Source: Vibrio sp. RE88 (GTDB taxonomy: Bacteria > Pseudomonadota > Gammaproteobacteria > Enterobacterales > Vibrionaceae). From it: a stretch of DNA of 64,000 nt. Below are positions 28,399-38,621 of this stretch, piece after piece. Below the pieces are notes generated by a model. It ran no database searches. It was not told the origin of the DNA and saw only the letters and a program-made list of their open reading frames with translations. Where the stretch lies: positions 124,001 to 188,000 of the forward strand of contig NZ_VTYQ01000006.1 of assembly GCF_013113835.1 (NCBI RefSeq). The letters are read 5' to 3'. Every line of letters begins with the position of its first letter. Positions within the stretch are counted from its first letter, which is position 1. A program made the translations under genes and the position numbers.

Positions 28399-30699
28399 AT
28401 GTCATTTAGAATGAAAACCATACTTGGGATCGCCTTTATTGAGGTCGTTATGCTGGTAGCGCTCACATTCAGCGCAATGAGCTTTCTCTCCAACTCAAAT
28501 GAAAAACAACTTATCCAACGAGCCAACTCAACTGCTTCCATGTTCGCCCACGCAGCCAAGGATGCAATGATCTCTACCGACATTGCGACTCTGGATGACT
28601 TGGTAAAAGAATTTATGACCATAGAAGACATTGCATATATAAGGGTGATGCGTGGTGATAAAGAGCTCTCATGTGATGGGGATAAAGCGCTGCTACAACG
28701 AATGATGTCTGTTGATTACAGATTAGATTCCGTCAATGATGGAATCTTCGACACTCAGGTTCAGGTCACTAGCGGAGGTGCAAACTATGGCACTATAGAC
28801 ATTGGTTTCGAAGTCTCCGCCATCAACTCTATGTTGACCAGCGCCCAGAAAGCAATAATAGGTATTGCTTCCATCGAAGTCGTATTGGTAGCAATCTTTT
28901 CGTTCTTCCTTGGAACCTACTTAACCAAAAGCTTGGTCAAGCTTATAGAGGCAGCGAATACCGTCAGTGAACAAGGGCCTGGTTTCCAGCTTAATGATCA
29001 GTCTAAAGACGAGCTGGGGGACGTAGCACGAGCATTTGACGATATGTCTGTAAAACTCGAAAAAAGCTATCATGATCTTAAGAGCGCTCGCTTTGAAGCA
29101 GAACAGGCAAACGATTCGAAAAGTCGCTTCTTAGCCTCGATGTCACACGAAATTCGTACACCGATGAACGGTGTGTTGGGCATTTTGAACATTCTTGAAG
29201 AATCAAAACTCTCTCGCGAACAGAAAAAACTAGTCAACACAGCAACTGAGTCAGGCCAATTCCTCCTTAGTATCATCAATGACATTTTGGATTTCACGCG
29301 AATGGAGTCCAACACACTACGATTAGAACACAAGCCGTTTAATTTTCGTCAATGTGTCGAAAATGTTGTTGAAACATTTCAACCATCAGCGAAAGTCCGC
29401 TCTATTGACCTGAACTGTATTCTTGATGGTTCAGTACCCGCCAATGTACAAGGCGATGAAAACCGCGTTAAGCAGATCCTTCACAACTTGATTGGTAATG
29501 CAATGAAGTTCACCAAAGAAGGCAGCGTGACAATTCAGGTACACGCAGACACCCATGAAGGAAATCAAGTCAAAATAGTTTGCAGAGTCATAGACACCGG
29601 TGTCGGCATCAACCGCAGCGCAATGGATTATCTGTTTGATGAGTTCACCATGGTCGATCAAACCTATTCTAGAAGTCAGGAAGGCTCCGGGCTGGGTCTT
29701 GCTATATGCAAACGCCTATGTGAGTTGATGGACGGTTACATTGAGGCAGAGAGTACGCCATCAATTGGCAGCACTTTCTCCTTTTCAATCAAACTGGAAC
29801 TCGCAGACCAACTCATTAGCTCAACTCACCAGAGCCAAAACAATACCGAGTTGCTGGTATCAGATGCCAGCATATTAGTGGCAGAAGATAACAAAGCGAA
29901 CCAATTGGTAATAAGCGAGATGTTTAAACGCATGGGGCTCTCGATGGACATCGCAGAAAATGGTCGTCGTGCCATCGAGATGGTCGAACAATACCATTAC
30001 GATCTTATCTTTATGGACATATCTATGCCAGAGATGGACGGAATGGAGACCTGCAGAGCCATACGTTCAATGACTGATGAGAAGACATGTCAGATACCTA
30101 TCATTGCACTGACAGCCCACTCTTTATCTGGAGATAAAGAGCAGTTCCTCGATGCAGGGATGAACGACTATTTGTCAAAACCGATTCGCTTGTCACAACT
30201 AATTGAAAAAATTAATCTATTCTTAAGTGATGGCGCGATCAACTCTACTGAAAAATCTGATAATTTAGAGAGTGAATCGCAAACTCTTACGCAGGCTGTA
30301 ATCAATCATTCTATGAATCAGGACATACAAGTGGATTTAGAACTCGTCGACGAAGAAGTCTTAGAGCAAATGATAGAAGACACAAGTGCTGATGTTCTTC
30401 CTATGCTAATTGATCATTACATCGAAGAATCTAATGAACGCTTAAGAAAGATTTATCAAGCAATGGAAGACCGAGACAAAGAGACACTAGAGTTTGAAAG
30501 CCACACATTAGGCAGCTCTTCTCTAGCGTTAGGAAATCGAGTCTTGTCCAATCTTGCACGAAAGATTGAGTGTATGTGTTTGGAGAATCATGAACAACAA
30601 GCATTTGAACTCTCTGAAGAATTAAAAGAGCTAGCTGAAAAGTCGCTCGCTGCTCTTGAATATAGAAAAACGCTGGGCTTCATCGAACCAGCTGGCTAG
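28399..30699 (+). CDS. sypF: Hybrid sensor histidine kinase with HPt domain (SypF-like)
   Basis: 766 aa from the ATG at 28399; the longer open frame overlaps the preceding gene. Membrane helices about residues 9-30 and 150-172 flank a periplasmic region of about 120 residues; a HAMP segment follows. HisKA has SMSHEIRTPMNG (His about 249), the ATPase domain NLIGNAMKFT, DTGVGI and GSGLGLAI. A receiver (FMDISMPEMDG, Asp about 540) and a C-terminal HPt (FESHTLGSSS, His about 700) complete a four-step phosphorelay. It likely feeds SypG, the next gene (21 bp away). Confidence 0.92.
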   Translation: MSFRMKTILGIAFIEVVMLVALTFSAMSFLSNSNEKQLIQRANSTASMFAHAAKDAMISTDIATLDDLVKEFMTIEDIAYIRVMRGDKELSCDGDKALLQRMMSVDYRLDSVNDGIFDTQVQVTSGGANYGTIDIGFEVSAINSMLTSAQKAIIGIASIEVVLVAIFSFFLGTYLTKSLVKLIEAANTVSEQGPGFQLNDQSKDELGDVARAFDDMSVKLEKSYHDLKSARFEAEQANDSKSRFLASMSHEIRTPMNGVLGILNILEESKLSREQKKLVNTATESGQFLLSIINDILDFTRMESNTLRLEHKPFNFRQCVENVVETFQPSAKVRSIDLNCILDGSVPANVQGDENRVKQILHNLIGNAMKFTKEGSVTIQVHADTHEGNQVKIVCRVIDTGVGINRSAMDYLFDEFTMVDQTYSRSQEGSGLGLAICKRLCELMDGYIEAESTPSIGSTFSFSIKLELADQLISSTHQSQNNTELLVSDASILVAEDNKANQLVISEMFKRMGLSMDIAENGRRAIEMVEQYHYDLIFMDISMPEMDGMETCRAIRSMTDEKTCQIPIIALTAHSLSGDKEQFLDAGMNDYLSKPIRLSQLIEKINLFLSDGAINSTEKSDNLESESQTLTQAVINHSMNQDIQVDLELVDEEVLEQMIEDTSADVLPMLIDHYIEESNERLRKIYQAMEDRDKETLEFESHTLGSSSLALGNRVLSNLARKIECMCLENHEQQAFELSEELKELAEKSLAALEYRKTLGFIEPAG

Positions 30700-30720
30700 A
30701 TACAACAAGGATGACGTCAC

Positions 30721-32208
30721 ATGAGAGCAAAAGTACTACTGATTGAAGACTCCACATCTCTGGCAGTCCTTTACAAACAGTACGTAAAAGATGAAGCGTT
30801 TGACCTGTTTCATGTTGAAACAGGTCGTGATGCCAAAGCATTCATAGAACGAAACGTACCACAACTTGTGATTTTAGATCTCAAGCTTCCGGACATGAAC
30901 GGCGAAGATATCCTGGACTGGATCAACGAGAATCAAGTACCAACCTCCGTCGTCGTTGCAACCGCACACGGTTCCGTGGATATCGCGGTAAGCTTGCTTC
31001 AGAAAGGGGCTAAAGACTTTCTCGAAAAGCCGATTCAGGCAGACCGACTCAAAACGTCGATAAACCTCCACTTACAGCAAGCTAAACTCGAACACTTAGT
31101 CGAAGATATCGAAGCGAAATTCGACAGAAATCGCTTCCATGGATTCATCGGCTCTTGTCTACCTATGCAGGGCGTATACAAAATCATCGACTCTGTTGCA
31201 CCAACAACAGCGAGTGTCTTCATCATTGGAGAAAGCGGCACCGGTAAAGAAGTATGCGCAGAAGCAATTCACAAAGAAAGTAAACGAAACGATAAACCTT
31301 TTATCGCCATCAACTGTGGTGCTATTCCTAAAGATCTTATGGAAAGCGAAATTTTTGGCCATGTAAAAGGTGCATTCACAGGGGCGACTACGGACAGAAA
31401 AGGCGCGGCATCTTTAGCTCATGGAGGAACGCTCTTCCTTGACGAGTTATGTGAGATGGAGCTGGAAATGCAGAAGAAACTGCTACGTTTCCTGCAGACA
31501 GGTACTTTTACCCCACTCGGGGGCTCGAAAGAAATGAAGGTCGATGTGCGGATAATCTGCGCGACCAACCGTGACCCGTTGTTAGAAGTTGAAGAAGGCC
31601 GATTCAGAGAAGACTTGTACTATCGCATTCATGTTGTGCCGATTGAGATGCCTCCTTTAAGAGAGCGTGGGAATGACATCACAACACTAGCGACTCATTT
31701 CCTTAAACTGTTCGCTAAAGAAGATGGTAAGAAGTTTAATGGTATCAACCGAGACGCGGAATCTTTGCTCAAGCACTACTCCTGGCCTGGTAATGTGAGA
31801 CAACTGCAAAATGTCATTCGCAATATAGTTGTTCTCAACGACGAATCAAAGCTCTCTGTCGCTCACCTTCCTGATCAAATTTCAAAAATCAATAAATCGG
31901 CTAAGCCCAGAGCAGTCCAAGCAATAATCCACCACGAAGCTCCTGCTCAAGCGTCACCAGTAGAAGCGGTGGAGACGGCAATACAAGCATCAACTCCAGT
32001 GATAGAAAGTGTTAACACGCAAAGCTCTACGCCGGTAACAATACGTCCAATGTGGCAGGTAGAGAGAGAAACCATTCAGCAAGCAATTGATTTTTGCGAT
32101 GGTAATGTCCTCAACGCAGCGGTATTGCTCGAGTTGAGTCCATCAACCGTTTATCGTAAAAAACAGGCTTGGGAAGCCGAAGAAGATGAGCAGCAATACG
32201 CGGATTGA
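30721..32208 (+). CDS. sypG: Sigma-54-dependent response regulator SypG
   Basis: 495 aa. Receiver with IEDST and phospho-acceptor Asp53 (VILDLKLPDMNG), AAA+ domain with GESGTGKE, GAFTGA and SWPGNVRQLQN, a proline-rich linker, and a Fis-type HTH (CDGNVLNAAVLLELSPSTVYRK). In V. fischeri SypG binds palindromes and activates the four syp promoters with sigma-54; matching palindromes and promoters are present here. Its 3' end overlaps sypH by 23 bp. Confidence 0.95.
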   Translation: MRAKVLLIEDSTSLAVLYKQYVKDEAFDLFHVETGRDAKAFIERNVPQLVILDLKLPDMNGEDILDWINENQVPTSVVVATAHGSVDIAVSLLQKGAKDFLEKPIQADRLKTSINLHLQQAKLEHLVEDIEAKFDRNRFHGFIGSCLPMQGVYKIIDSVAPTTASVFIIGESGTGKEVCAEAIHKESKRNDKPFIAINCGAIPKDLMESEIFGHVKGAFTGATTDRKGAASLAHGGTLFLDELCEMELEMQKKLLRFLQTGTFTPLGGSKEMKVDVRIICATNRDPLLEVEEGRFREDLYYRIHVVPIEMPPLRERGNDITTLATHFLKLFAKEDGKKFNGINRDAESLLKHYSWPGNVRQLQNVIRNIVVLNDESKLSVAHLPDQISKINKSAKPRAVQAIIHHEAPAQASPVEAVETAIQASTPVIESVNTQSSTPVTIRPMWQVERETIQQAIDFCDGNVLNAAVLLELSPSTVYRKKQAWEAEEDEQQYAD

Positions 32209-33253
32209 TGTTTGGCTAGTCATCGATAGCCTGACGTTTGGCGGCATTGAAACCTACGTGCTTGAGCTCGCTAAAGGGCTCAAGCTTCACAACACAAATG
32301 TTGAGGTGTTGCTGGTAAAACGGTATCAAACGCGTTCTCTCCTCGTAGAAAAACTGGAAAAAGAAGCGGTCCCTTACCAGTACTTATCTGACCTGGCCAC
32401 TCAACCTTTGTTCGCACTTATCCAAAAAATTAAACAATCACCAACGGCTCTTATCCATGCTCATGGGTACAAAGCTAGTCTGCTGTCTAAATGTGCACGT
32501 GTTTTTACCGGAGCCAAACAAATAACAACCTATCACGCTGGCGAAACACCAACAGGTAAAGTCTGGGCTTATGATTTTATCGACCGCTACACGGCGCTTA
32601 TTTCTACGCTCTCACTTGCCGTCAGTGAGAAAGTGAGTCAAAAGATCCCTGCTACCACCCTTAGGTTGAATAATTTCATTGATGATTCAAGGGCCTGTGT
32701 GAGCACAGGAGAACAGATCGCCTTTGTTGGTCGCCTAAGCCATGAAAAAGGACCAGACAGGTTCATTCGATGCGCTAAAAGCCGCCCAGATTTATCCTTT
32801 CACATCTATGGCTCAGGTCCGTTAGAGCCAGAGATTTCTCAATTAGCGCCGCAAAATGTTCAACTCCATGGTCATCAAAGCAACATGGATGTGGTATGGA
32901 AACACATAGGCGTACTTATCATTTGCTCTCGATTTGAAGGCTTGCCAATGGCGGCACTTGAAGCCATGTCCAGAGGGTGTATTGTCATCGCGTTAAGGGT
33001 TGGAGACCTTCCTAAACTGATTACCAGTGGTCAGAATGGATATTTGGTCGATACGGCTGCTCAGATTCCTGATGTTTTACGAACTCTAGAACAGTTAACA
33101 GACGACGAAAGACAAAAGATATCTAAGCAAGCGATTTGCACAGTTCGAGAACAATTTTCCTCTTCTGCAATCATTCCTAAATTGCTACAACTCTACAAAA
33201 AATCTGGTCGTCAATCTGATTCTCATATTGAGAAAAACACTCTCATAAAATAG
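32186..33253 (+). CDS. sypH: Glycosyltransferase family 4 protein SypH
   Basis: 355 aa, GT-B fold. N-terminal acceptor part with DSLTFGGIETYVLELAKGL; the C-terminal donor part has AFVGRLSHEKGPDRFI and the E-x7-E motif in RFEGLPMAALEAMSRG. It adds one sugar to the lipid-linked repeat. Overlaps sypG; its 3' end holds a candidate SypG enhancer that serves the next promoter. Confidence 0.9.
   Translation: MSSNTRIDVWLVIDSLTFGGIETYVLELAKGLKLHNTNVEVLLVKRYQTRSLLVEKLEKEAVPYQYLSDLATQPLFALIQKIKQSPTALIHAHGYKASLLSKCARVFTGAKQITTYHAGETPTGKVWAYDFIDRYTALISTLSLAVSEKVSQKIPATTLRLNNFIDDSRACVSTGEQIAFVGRLSHEKGPDRFIRCAKSRPDLSFHIYGSGPLEPEISQLAPQNVQLHGHQSNMDVVWKHIGVLIICSRFEGLPMAALEAMSRGCIVIALRVGDLPKLITSGQNGYLVDTAAQIPDVLRTLEQLTDDERQKISKQAICTVREQFSSSAIIPKLLQLYKKSGRQSDSHIEKNTLIK
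33220..33234. promoter_or_regulatory. Candidate SypG enhancer upstream of sypI
   Basis: Perfect dyad TTCTCA-TAT-TGAGAA inside the last codons of sypH, 69 bp before the -24 element of the sypI promoter. Same consensus and nearly the same distance as at sypA. Confidence 0.72.
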
Positions 33254-33302
33254 TTAAATTATTTTTTATATACTTTTCATAAAGTTAGCCAGCCTTAAAT
33301 CT

Positions 33303-33318
33303 TGGCATCTCAATTGCG
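33303..33318 (+). promoter_or_regulatory. Sigma-54 promoter of sypI
   Basis: TGGCAT-N5-TTGCG, a near-consensus -24/-12 pair, 35 bp before the sypI start and 99 bp after the sypH stop codon begins the gap. Confidence 0.75.
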
Positions 33319-33352
33319 TTGTTCCTCGTATAAATGGCAAAGGGGAATAACA

Positions 33353-34555
33353 ATGAAGAAAAAAATACTGTTTGTTCACTACGGAAATGACTGGATTCGC
33401 GGAAGCGAGCAGTGCCTCATTGACCTAATGGAACAGTGCTCTGACCAAGGGTTCTCTGTACATCTATGGACCAATAACTCTTCTTTGCACCGTTATGCCT
33501 TACGCAACAACATCTCATCCGAAGCCGATGCATTCCCTCTCCTACTTGGCTGGCTCGCCCCCAGATTTGATTTTCTAGGTTGGGGCTACCTGGTCCGTAA
33601 AGCATGTAAAATCCTCCAAAGAGAAAGCATTGACGTCGTTCATGTCAACAGTGGTGCTCCATGTCAATGGATGGTACTCGCAGCTCGAATCAAACAGGTT
33701 CCAATGGTGGCTCAGCTTCACAGCCCCTATCCTGCTAGAGACCGATTAACATTAGGCCTGCATTTATCCCCACACATCATCTCTGTCAGTGAATATGTTG
33801 CCAGCCAGCTCAAATCTGAGGGGTACCCTCGTGAGCATTTGTCAGTCATTCATAACGGATTGCATGTTTCTAAACTCGACGAGCAACAGACTGTCGAAAC
33901 AAAAAAAGTACTCGGCATTAACGACGACGACTTCCTTTATGCGACAGTCGGTTCTCTAATTCACCGCAAAGGTATCGATCGGCTTATCGTAGCGTTAAGA
34001 CATTTGAACTTTGAATATCCGAATACACACCTTTTAGTCATTGGCGACGGTCCACTCAGAAACGAGCTAGAAAAACACGCCAAGAAGTTGTATTTGGAAA
34101 ACAGGGTTCACTTTGTCGGTGAACAAAACAATGCAGTAGGTTGGTTAAAAGGCTGTGATGCCTTTGTAAGCGGTGCTAGAAGCGAAGCTTTTGGACTCGT
34201 TATTGCTGAAGCCGCTGTCGCCAAGATTCCAGTTGTGGCACCTTTTGAAGGTGGTATCCCAGAGTTTGTTCAACATGGCGAGACCGGTATTCTCTACCCC
34301 AACAGTGGTGTGGGTCCATTAAGCAAGGCAATGAGAGTATTAGTCGACAACCCTGACTTTGGGCGACAACTCGCCAGTAATGCCAGTGAACACATCGGAA
34401 CCAAATTCAATGTTTCGCTATCAAGCCATCGTATCATCGGTGTTTACAAGAAAATTATGGTATCCCACCAACCTTCAGTCTCTTTCTGGCGCACATTTAT
34501 TCCGCTAAAAACCTATTTGGCAAAGCGCATTGCTATGGGAGGTCAGCATGGTTAA
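33353..34555 (+). CDS. sypI: Glycosyltransferase family 4 protein SypI
   Basis: 400 aa from the ATG at 33353 (AGGGGAATAAC upstream); the open frame back to 33302 would read through the sigma-54 promoter and is rejected. GT-B fold with VHYGNDWIRGSEQCLI, HSPYPARDRL, SLIHRKGIDRLI and the E-x7-E motif in RSEAFGLVIAEAAVA. It transfers a sugar to the repeat unit. Its end overlaps sypJ by 8 bp. Confidence 0.9.
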   Translation: MKKKILFVHYGNDWIRGSEQCLIDLMEQCSDQGFSVHLWTNNSSLHRYALRNNISSEADAFPLLLGWLAPRFDFLGWGYLVRKACKILQRESIDVVHVNSGAPCQWMVLAARIKQVPMVAQLHSPYPARDRLTLGLHLSPHIISVSEYVASQLKSEGYPREHLSVIHNGLHVSKLDEQQTVETKKVLGINDDDFLYATVGSLIHRKGIDRLIVALRHLNFEYPNTHLLVIGDGPLRNELEKHAKKLYLENRVHFVGEQNNAVGWLKGCDAFVSGARSEAFGLVIAEAAVAKIPVVAPFEGGIPEFVQHGETGILYPNSGVGPLSKAMRVLVDNPDFGRQLASNASEHIGTKFNVSLSSHRIIGVYKKIMVSHQPSVSFWRTFIPLKTYLAKRIAMGGQHG

Positions 34556-35744
34556 TTCAAACGTGACAAAAACACTGATCTTCGACCCAATAACATTCAA
34601 AGGCGGATCAAAAATCGCCACTGTCGAAGCGTTAAGTTTGTGTCGGGCCGATATCAACCACTTTGTTATCGCCACAGCTGATACGGAATTCTGGAAGAGC
34701 TGTAAGCTTACAGCATCACACTCAGTAGATATAGTTGCACTGCCTCTTATAAAACCATTGGCTAAGCAGCATTACGGCCTCCTATATTGGCTAAGCCAGT
34801 GTTATACCGCCCTATGCCTTCTATTTTTCTTGATCAAGTACAAGAGCATTGACAGAGCTATCGGTGCATCTGGGCCCGGTATGGACATGCCACTTTACAT
34901 TGTAAAGTTATTAAAAAACATTGAATTAGTTCAGTTTATTCATGGACACGTTGGAAACTCAAGGTCTATCGGTTACTGCTTAACTGTTGCTGACAAAGTG
35001 TTTTATCTGCCCTCCTGCAGACCAAGTATTTCTGTCGCGCTGAGAACATATCTGGAGCGCAAAACGTCCATAGAAGACTCAGGTTCCCTTGTGGAGATGT
35101 ATTTGACGTCTCGCAAATACCATACCTTCGTTAACGGTTTACCCGAGGACAGATGGCCAACACGTTGCCAAACAGATTTCCCCGTCTGCTTTTGGGCTGC
35201 ATCTTTATTAAAATGGAAAGGGCTGGACTTGTTTGTCGAGGCACTTAAACATGCTGCACATATCAAACCAATCGCATCTAACATCTGTTACATCAGGCCC
35301 GTTGATACAGCCATTCCGACAAGTACCGCGCCCGTTGTAATTAAATACACAAATTGGTACCAAGACCCGCAAGAATTAGACACGATTAGAAGCCAATCCA
35401 ACATCTTTGTTTCCACCAGCCACAAAGAACCGTTTGGTTTGTCCATTTTAGAAGCCTTAGCTGCGGGGATGTGTGTCGTTATCCCTCAAGATGGTTCTTA
35501 CTGGGATAAACGCCTGACACACAATCTCAACTGCATCAAATATTTACCTGATGATGCTAACTCGTTGTGTGATGCCCTATTATATGCCGTTAAAGATCGC
35601 ACCAACTTCAAACGCTGTATTGATAATGGAATGATGATTGCTGAAGAGTATAGAGCAGAACAGCGCTACTTAGACTTTGTTAAAACCATAGACCCTAATC
35701 CGTACCTAAAGCTATCTCGTGAGCCTAAACCTCAGAGCCACTAA
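34548..35744 (+). CDS. sypJ: Glycosyltransferase SypJ
   Basis: 398 aa from the ATG at 34548, which has GGGAGG upstream. GT-B-like, more divergent than SypH or SypI. The donor half shows WAASLLKWKGLDLFVEAL and the E-x7-E-like HKEPFGLSILEALAAG. Overlaps sypI; 10 bp gap to sypK. Confidence 0.85.
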   Translation: MVNSNVTKTLIFDPITFKGGSKIATVEALSLCRADINHFVIATADTEFWKSCKLTASHSVDIVALPLIKPLAKQHYGLLYWLSQCYTALCLLFFLIKYKSIDRAIGASGPGMDMPLYIVKLLKNIELVQFIHGHVGNSRSIGYCLTVADKVFYLPSCRPSISVALRTYLERKTSIEDSGSLVEMYLTSRKYHTFVNGLPEDRWPTRCQTDFPVCFWAASLLKWKGLDLFVEALKHAAHIKPIASNICYIRPVDTAIPTSTAPVVIKYTNWYQDPQELDTIRSQSNIFVSTSHKEPFGLSILEALAAGMCVVIPQDGSYWDKRLTHNLNCIKYLPDDANSLCDALLYAVKDRTNFKRCIDNGMMIAEEYRAEQRYLDFVKTIDPNPYLKLSREPKPQSH

Positions 35745-35754
35745 GGAACATGTT

Positions 35755-37206
35755 ATGCGACATAGAATATTGCAGTGGTTTAAACAAGACAACGTCACCA
35801 GTATGGCGCTCTATGCTCTGAGCCTGCTTATGATGAAAGGGACATCACTACTCATGCTCCCCTTCATGGCAAGTTACTTAACACCATCACAGTTTGGCCA
35901 CCTTGAATTACTTTCTATCACCACTGTTTTTTTCAGCCTGATGGTCGGTTTAGCAATGCACGAAAATCTTTATCGCTTCATTGGTACGATAAAGGATACA
36001 TCAACTCGCTTTGCTCGAGTATGCGAATTGTACTCCAGTTCTTTTTCGACATCCTTGCTACTCGCAGGGGTATTATTCGCAGGTTATTTTGCCGTGTCTC
36101 ATGCAGCGTTAACCATCAACACTGAACAAATGGCACTGATAACGATCGTAGTAATAGTTGAGGCCCCTCTCGCAATCTGCTTAGCTTGGTTAAGACTAAA
36201 CAACAAGGCGGTAACTTTTTTCAAAATCAGTTTTGTTACTTTGCTCATTCAGGTCTCTCTGGTCATTTTGATACTCACCAACAATCCAGATGTTACTTTA
36301 TTATTTAGCGTTGGCGTTCTGTGTGCTGTACTCCAGGTAACTTATCTCCATTTCCACAACAAGCTTTCTTTCAAACTGCCTACACTTGTTCACTACAAAC
36401 GCTACATCCAATACTCGTTCCCTTTGATGTTATCAGCCGCAGTCGCATTTGGACTTTCTGGTGCCGAACGATGGATCATTGCCGAAGCGCACACATTAGA
36501 AACCTTAGGTATCTATGCAGTTGCCGCCAAATTTGCCCTTGCGTTGGGGATTCTGATTCAACCCTTCCATATGTGGTGGATGCCAAAGCGCTTCGAAGTA
36601 CTTGAAACCCTCGGCAAAGAAAAAGTCGCGCTTAACACTCAACACGGCATTATCGCTTTGTGTTTCCTGAGTGTCATTGTTATGTGGATGAGCCAATGTT
36701 TTATCAGCCTTGCGCTACCCAGTGACTACCAATCTGCAGGTCAGCTTGTTGTTCTGTGTATCGTAATAATGTTGCTCAAAGAAATGGTAGAAATGCTCAA
36801 TATCGGAGTGTTGTATGCAAAGCAGACAAGCAAGCTTTTTGTCATCAATATTGTTGCGACAGTAGTGGCACTCGTCAGTGCTTGGCTGACTAAAGAAACA
36901 GGCGTGACAGCTATCCTACTCTGCCTGTGTATGGGCCAATTTATTCGCCTTACTTTGATATACCACCTAAGCCAGTCACTATGCCATATTCCCTATAGAT
37001 ATGGCGCATTGTTGGCGTTTGTTCTTATTAGTTCAATATTCACGATCAGTGGGTGGTTCAATCATTCATTAGAAACGGCTGGGGTAATGCTTGTATTGCA
37101 ACCTATGGCGCTAATCGCATTGCTGCACAAACTAAGATTTATTTCACTTTCTGCAAGTTCTGTCCAAAAAGCTCATCGTCATAATCATGTGGAGCGCACA
37201 CTATGA
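35755..37206 (+). CDS. sypK: Polysaccharide repeat flippase SypK (Wzx-like)
   Basis: 483 aa from the ATG at 35755, seven bases after AAGGA; the longer frame overlaps sypJ. About twelve to fourteen membrane segments, few polar loops. Features such as SLLMMKGTSLLMLPFMASYLTPSQFGHLE are typical of oligosaccharide flippases of the MOP superfamily. It moves the lipid-linked repeat to the periplasm. It overlaps sypL by 4 bp (ATGA). Confidence 0.88.
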   Translation: MRHRILQWFKQDNVTSMALYALSLLMMKGTSLLMLPFMASYLTPSQFGHLELLSITTVFFSLMVGLAMHENLYRFIGTIKDTSTRFARVCELYSSSFSTSLLLAGVLFAGYFAVSHAALTINTEQMALITIVVIVEAPLAICLAWLRLNNKAVTFFKISFVTLLIQVSLVILILTNNPDVTLLFSVGVLCAVLQVTYLHFHNKLSFKLPTLVHYKRYIQYSFPLMLSAAVAFGLSGAERWIIAEAHTLETLGIYAVAAKFALALGILIQPFHMWWMPKRFEVLETLGKEKVALNTQHGIIALCFLSVIVMWMSQCFISLALPSDYQSAGQLVVLCIVIMLLKEMVEMLNIGVLYAKQTSKLFVINIVATVVALVSAWLTKETGVTAILLCLCMGQFIRLTLIYHLSQSLCHIPYRYGALLAFVLISSIFTISGWFNHSLETAGVMLVLQPMALIALLHKLRFISLSASSVQKAHRHNHVERTL

Positions 37207-38594
37207 TACATGCAGATAAGCTTTATCCGGCCGTCATTACCTCTGGCGTGTGTATCTTTATTGCACTGGTTTGGAAGCTCGTCCCTCATCCCGCTGTTGC
37301 CATTGTGCTTAGCATGATGCCGCTTGGGATACTTTTCGTGCTAAACCAAACTTTTTGGTTGGTCAGCTTATTTGTCCTGTTTTCATTTTTCAGAATTCAC
37401 GAAGCCATCCCTGCTCTTTACTCGCTAAAAATCCCTTTGTTACTTTCAGTCGGAGCCTTAAGTGCTCTGTTGTGGCATAGTTTAATCAGCAAAAATCTTC
37501 AGATGTTCTGGCATCAGAGCCTGACTTGGTTCGCAGTGTTTTGGCTGTTGGTGCTTGTTGGCGCCGTATTATCATCCAATCCCGGTTTAGCTATTACCTA
37601 CTTCAAGTCGATCTATTGGAAGATCATCGTCATGACTCTGGCAATCGCATGGCTCGTAAATAGCGTTCAAAATGTCAAACGCATTAGTATTCTAATCGTA
37701 TTAGCAGGAAGTCTGATTGCATTTGTAGCCCTATCCAACTCCATTAATGGCATTGGCCTAGTAGAAGGAACACGTGTCACCATTGGCCGTCAACTTGGTT
37801 CAGTTTTGGGTGACCCAAATGATTTGTCACTAGTGCTTATGTTCCCCCTTGCCTTTGCCATCAGTTTGATGACCACAAAAAATCTTGGCAGCGTTCGACT
37901 TCTAGGTTTAGTCGCGACGATATTGGCGTTGAGTGCTGTTATCGCAACCCAAAGCCGAGGTGGATTACTCGGTTCAATCGCGGTATTCGGAATATTCGGC
38001 TTGCGTATTATACGTTCGAAGTTTCTGCTCGCGTTGATTGGAACTATCGGTTTACTTGTTCTTTTTGCAGCAGCGGGGATTTCTGATAGACAATCAGGAG
38101 GCGCCGCTGAAGAAGGCATTGATGCTTCAGCGATGGGTCGGCTCTATGCTTGGGAAGCGGCATTTGGTATGGCTGTCGCCAATCCTTTAACAGGCGTTGG
38201 ACTGAACAACTTCTACGCTAATTACTTTTTCTATAGCCCTCACTGGGACGGACTAAACCATGCCGTACATTCGACCTGGTTTGGTGTGCTTGCAGAAACA
38301 GGTTTCCTTGGCCTGATTGTATTCATTGGGTGTATTTACTCACTGGTCAAAACCAGCAAACAAACGCTGTCACTTCTAGATGCAGTGCCAGATAATTACT
38401 CTCCTTACCTTCATGCAACAGCCGCAGCAGTATACGCTGGCATTATGGGGACAATCGTGTCGGGCACATTCCTCACTCAAGGCTTTACCTGGCCTATTTA
38501 TATCCTTGCCGCTCTATGCATCGCCCTGAATCGTATTGTTCAAAACCATTCTCAAAATGAGAATACGCAGAAGAACGACAAGATTCATATATAA
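37203..38594 (+). CDS. sypL: O-antigen ligase/polymerase family protein SypL
   Basis: 463 aa with about ten membrane segments. The Wzy_C-type periplasmic loop lies near residues 310-350: GRLYAWEAAFGMAVANPLTGVG then AVHSTWFGVLAETG, with LGDPNDLS and TQSRGGLLGS before it. It probably polymerises the repeats or ligates the chain. Its 3' end contains the SypG enhancer of the sypM promoter. Confidence 0.88.
   Translation: MIHADKLYPAVITSGVCIFIALVWKLVPHPAVAIVLSMMPLGILFVLNQTFWLVSLFVLFSFFRIHEAIPALYSLKIPLLLSVGALSALLWHSLISKNLQMFWHQSLTWFAVFWLLVLVGAVLSSNPGLAITYFKSIYWKIIVMTLAIAWLVNSVQNVKRISILIVLAGSLIAFVALSNSINGIGLVEGTRVTIGRQLGSVLGDPNDLSLVLMFPLAFAISLMTTKNLGSVRLLGLVATILALSAVIATQSRGGLLGSIAVFGIFGLRIIRSKFLLALIGTIGLLVLFAAAGISDRQSGGAAEEGIDASAMGRLYAWEAAFGMAVANPLTGVGLNNFYANYFFYSPHWDGLNHAVHSTWFGVLAETGFLGLIVFIGCIYSLVKTSKQTLSLLDAVPDNYSPYLHATAAAVYAGIMGTIVSGTFLTQGFTWPIYILAALCIALNRIVQNHSQNENTQKNDKIHI
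38549..38563. promoter_or_regulatory. Candidate SypG enhancer upstream of sypM
   Basis: Perfect dyad TTCTCA-AAA-TGAGAA within the end of sypL, 59 bp before the -24 element at 38622. Confidence 0.72.
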
Positions 38595-38621
38595 CCAATT
38601 GTTTTTAATAAGTTTAATTCT

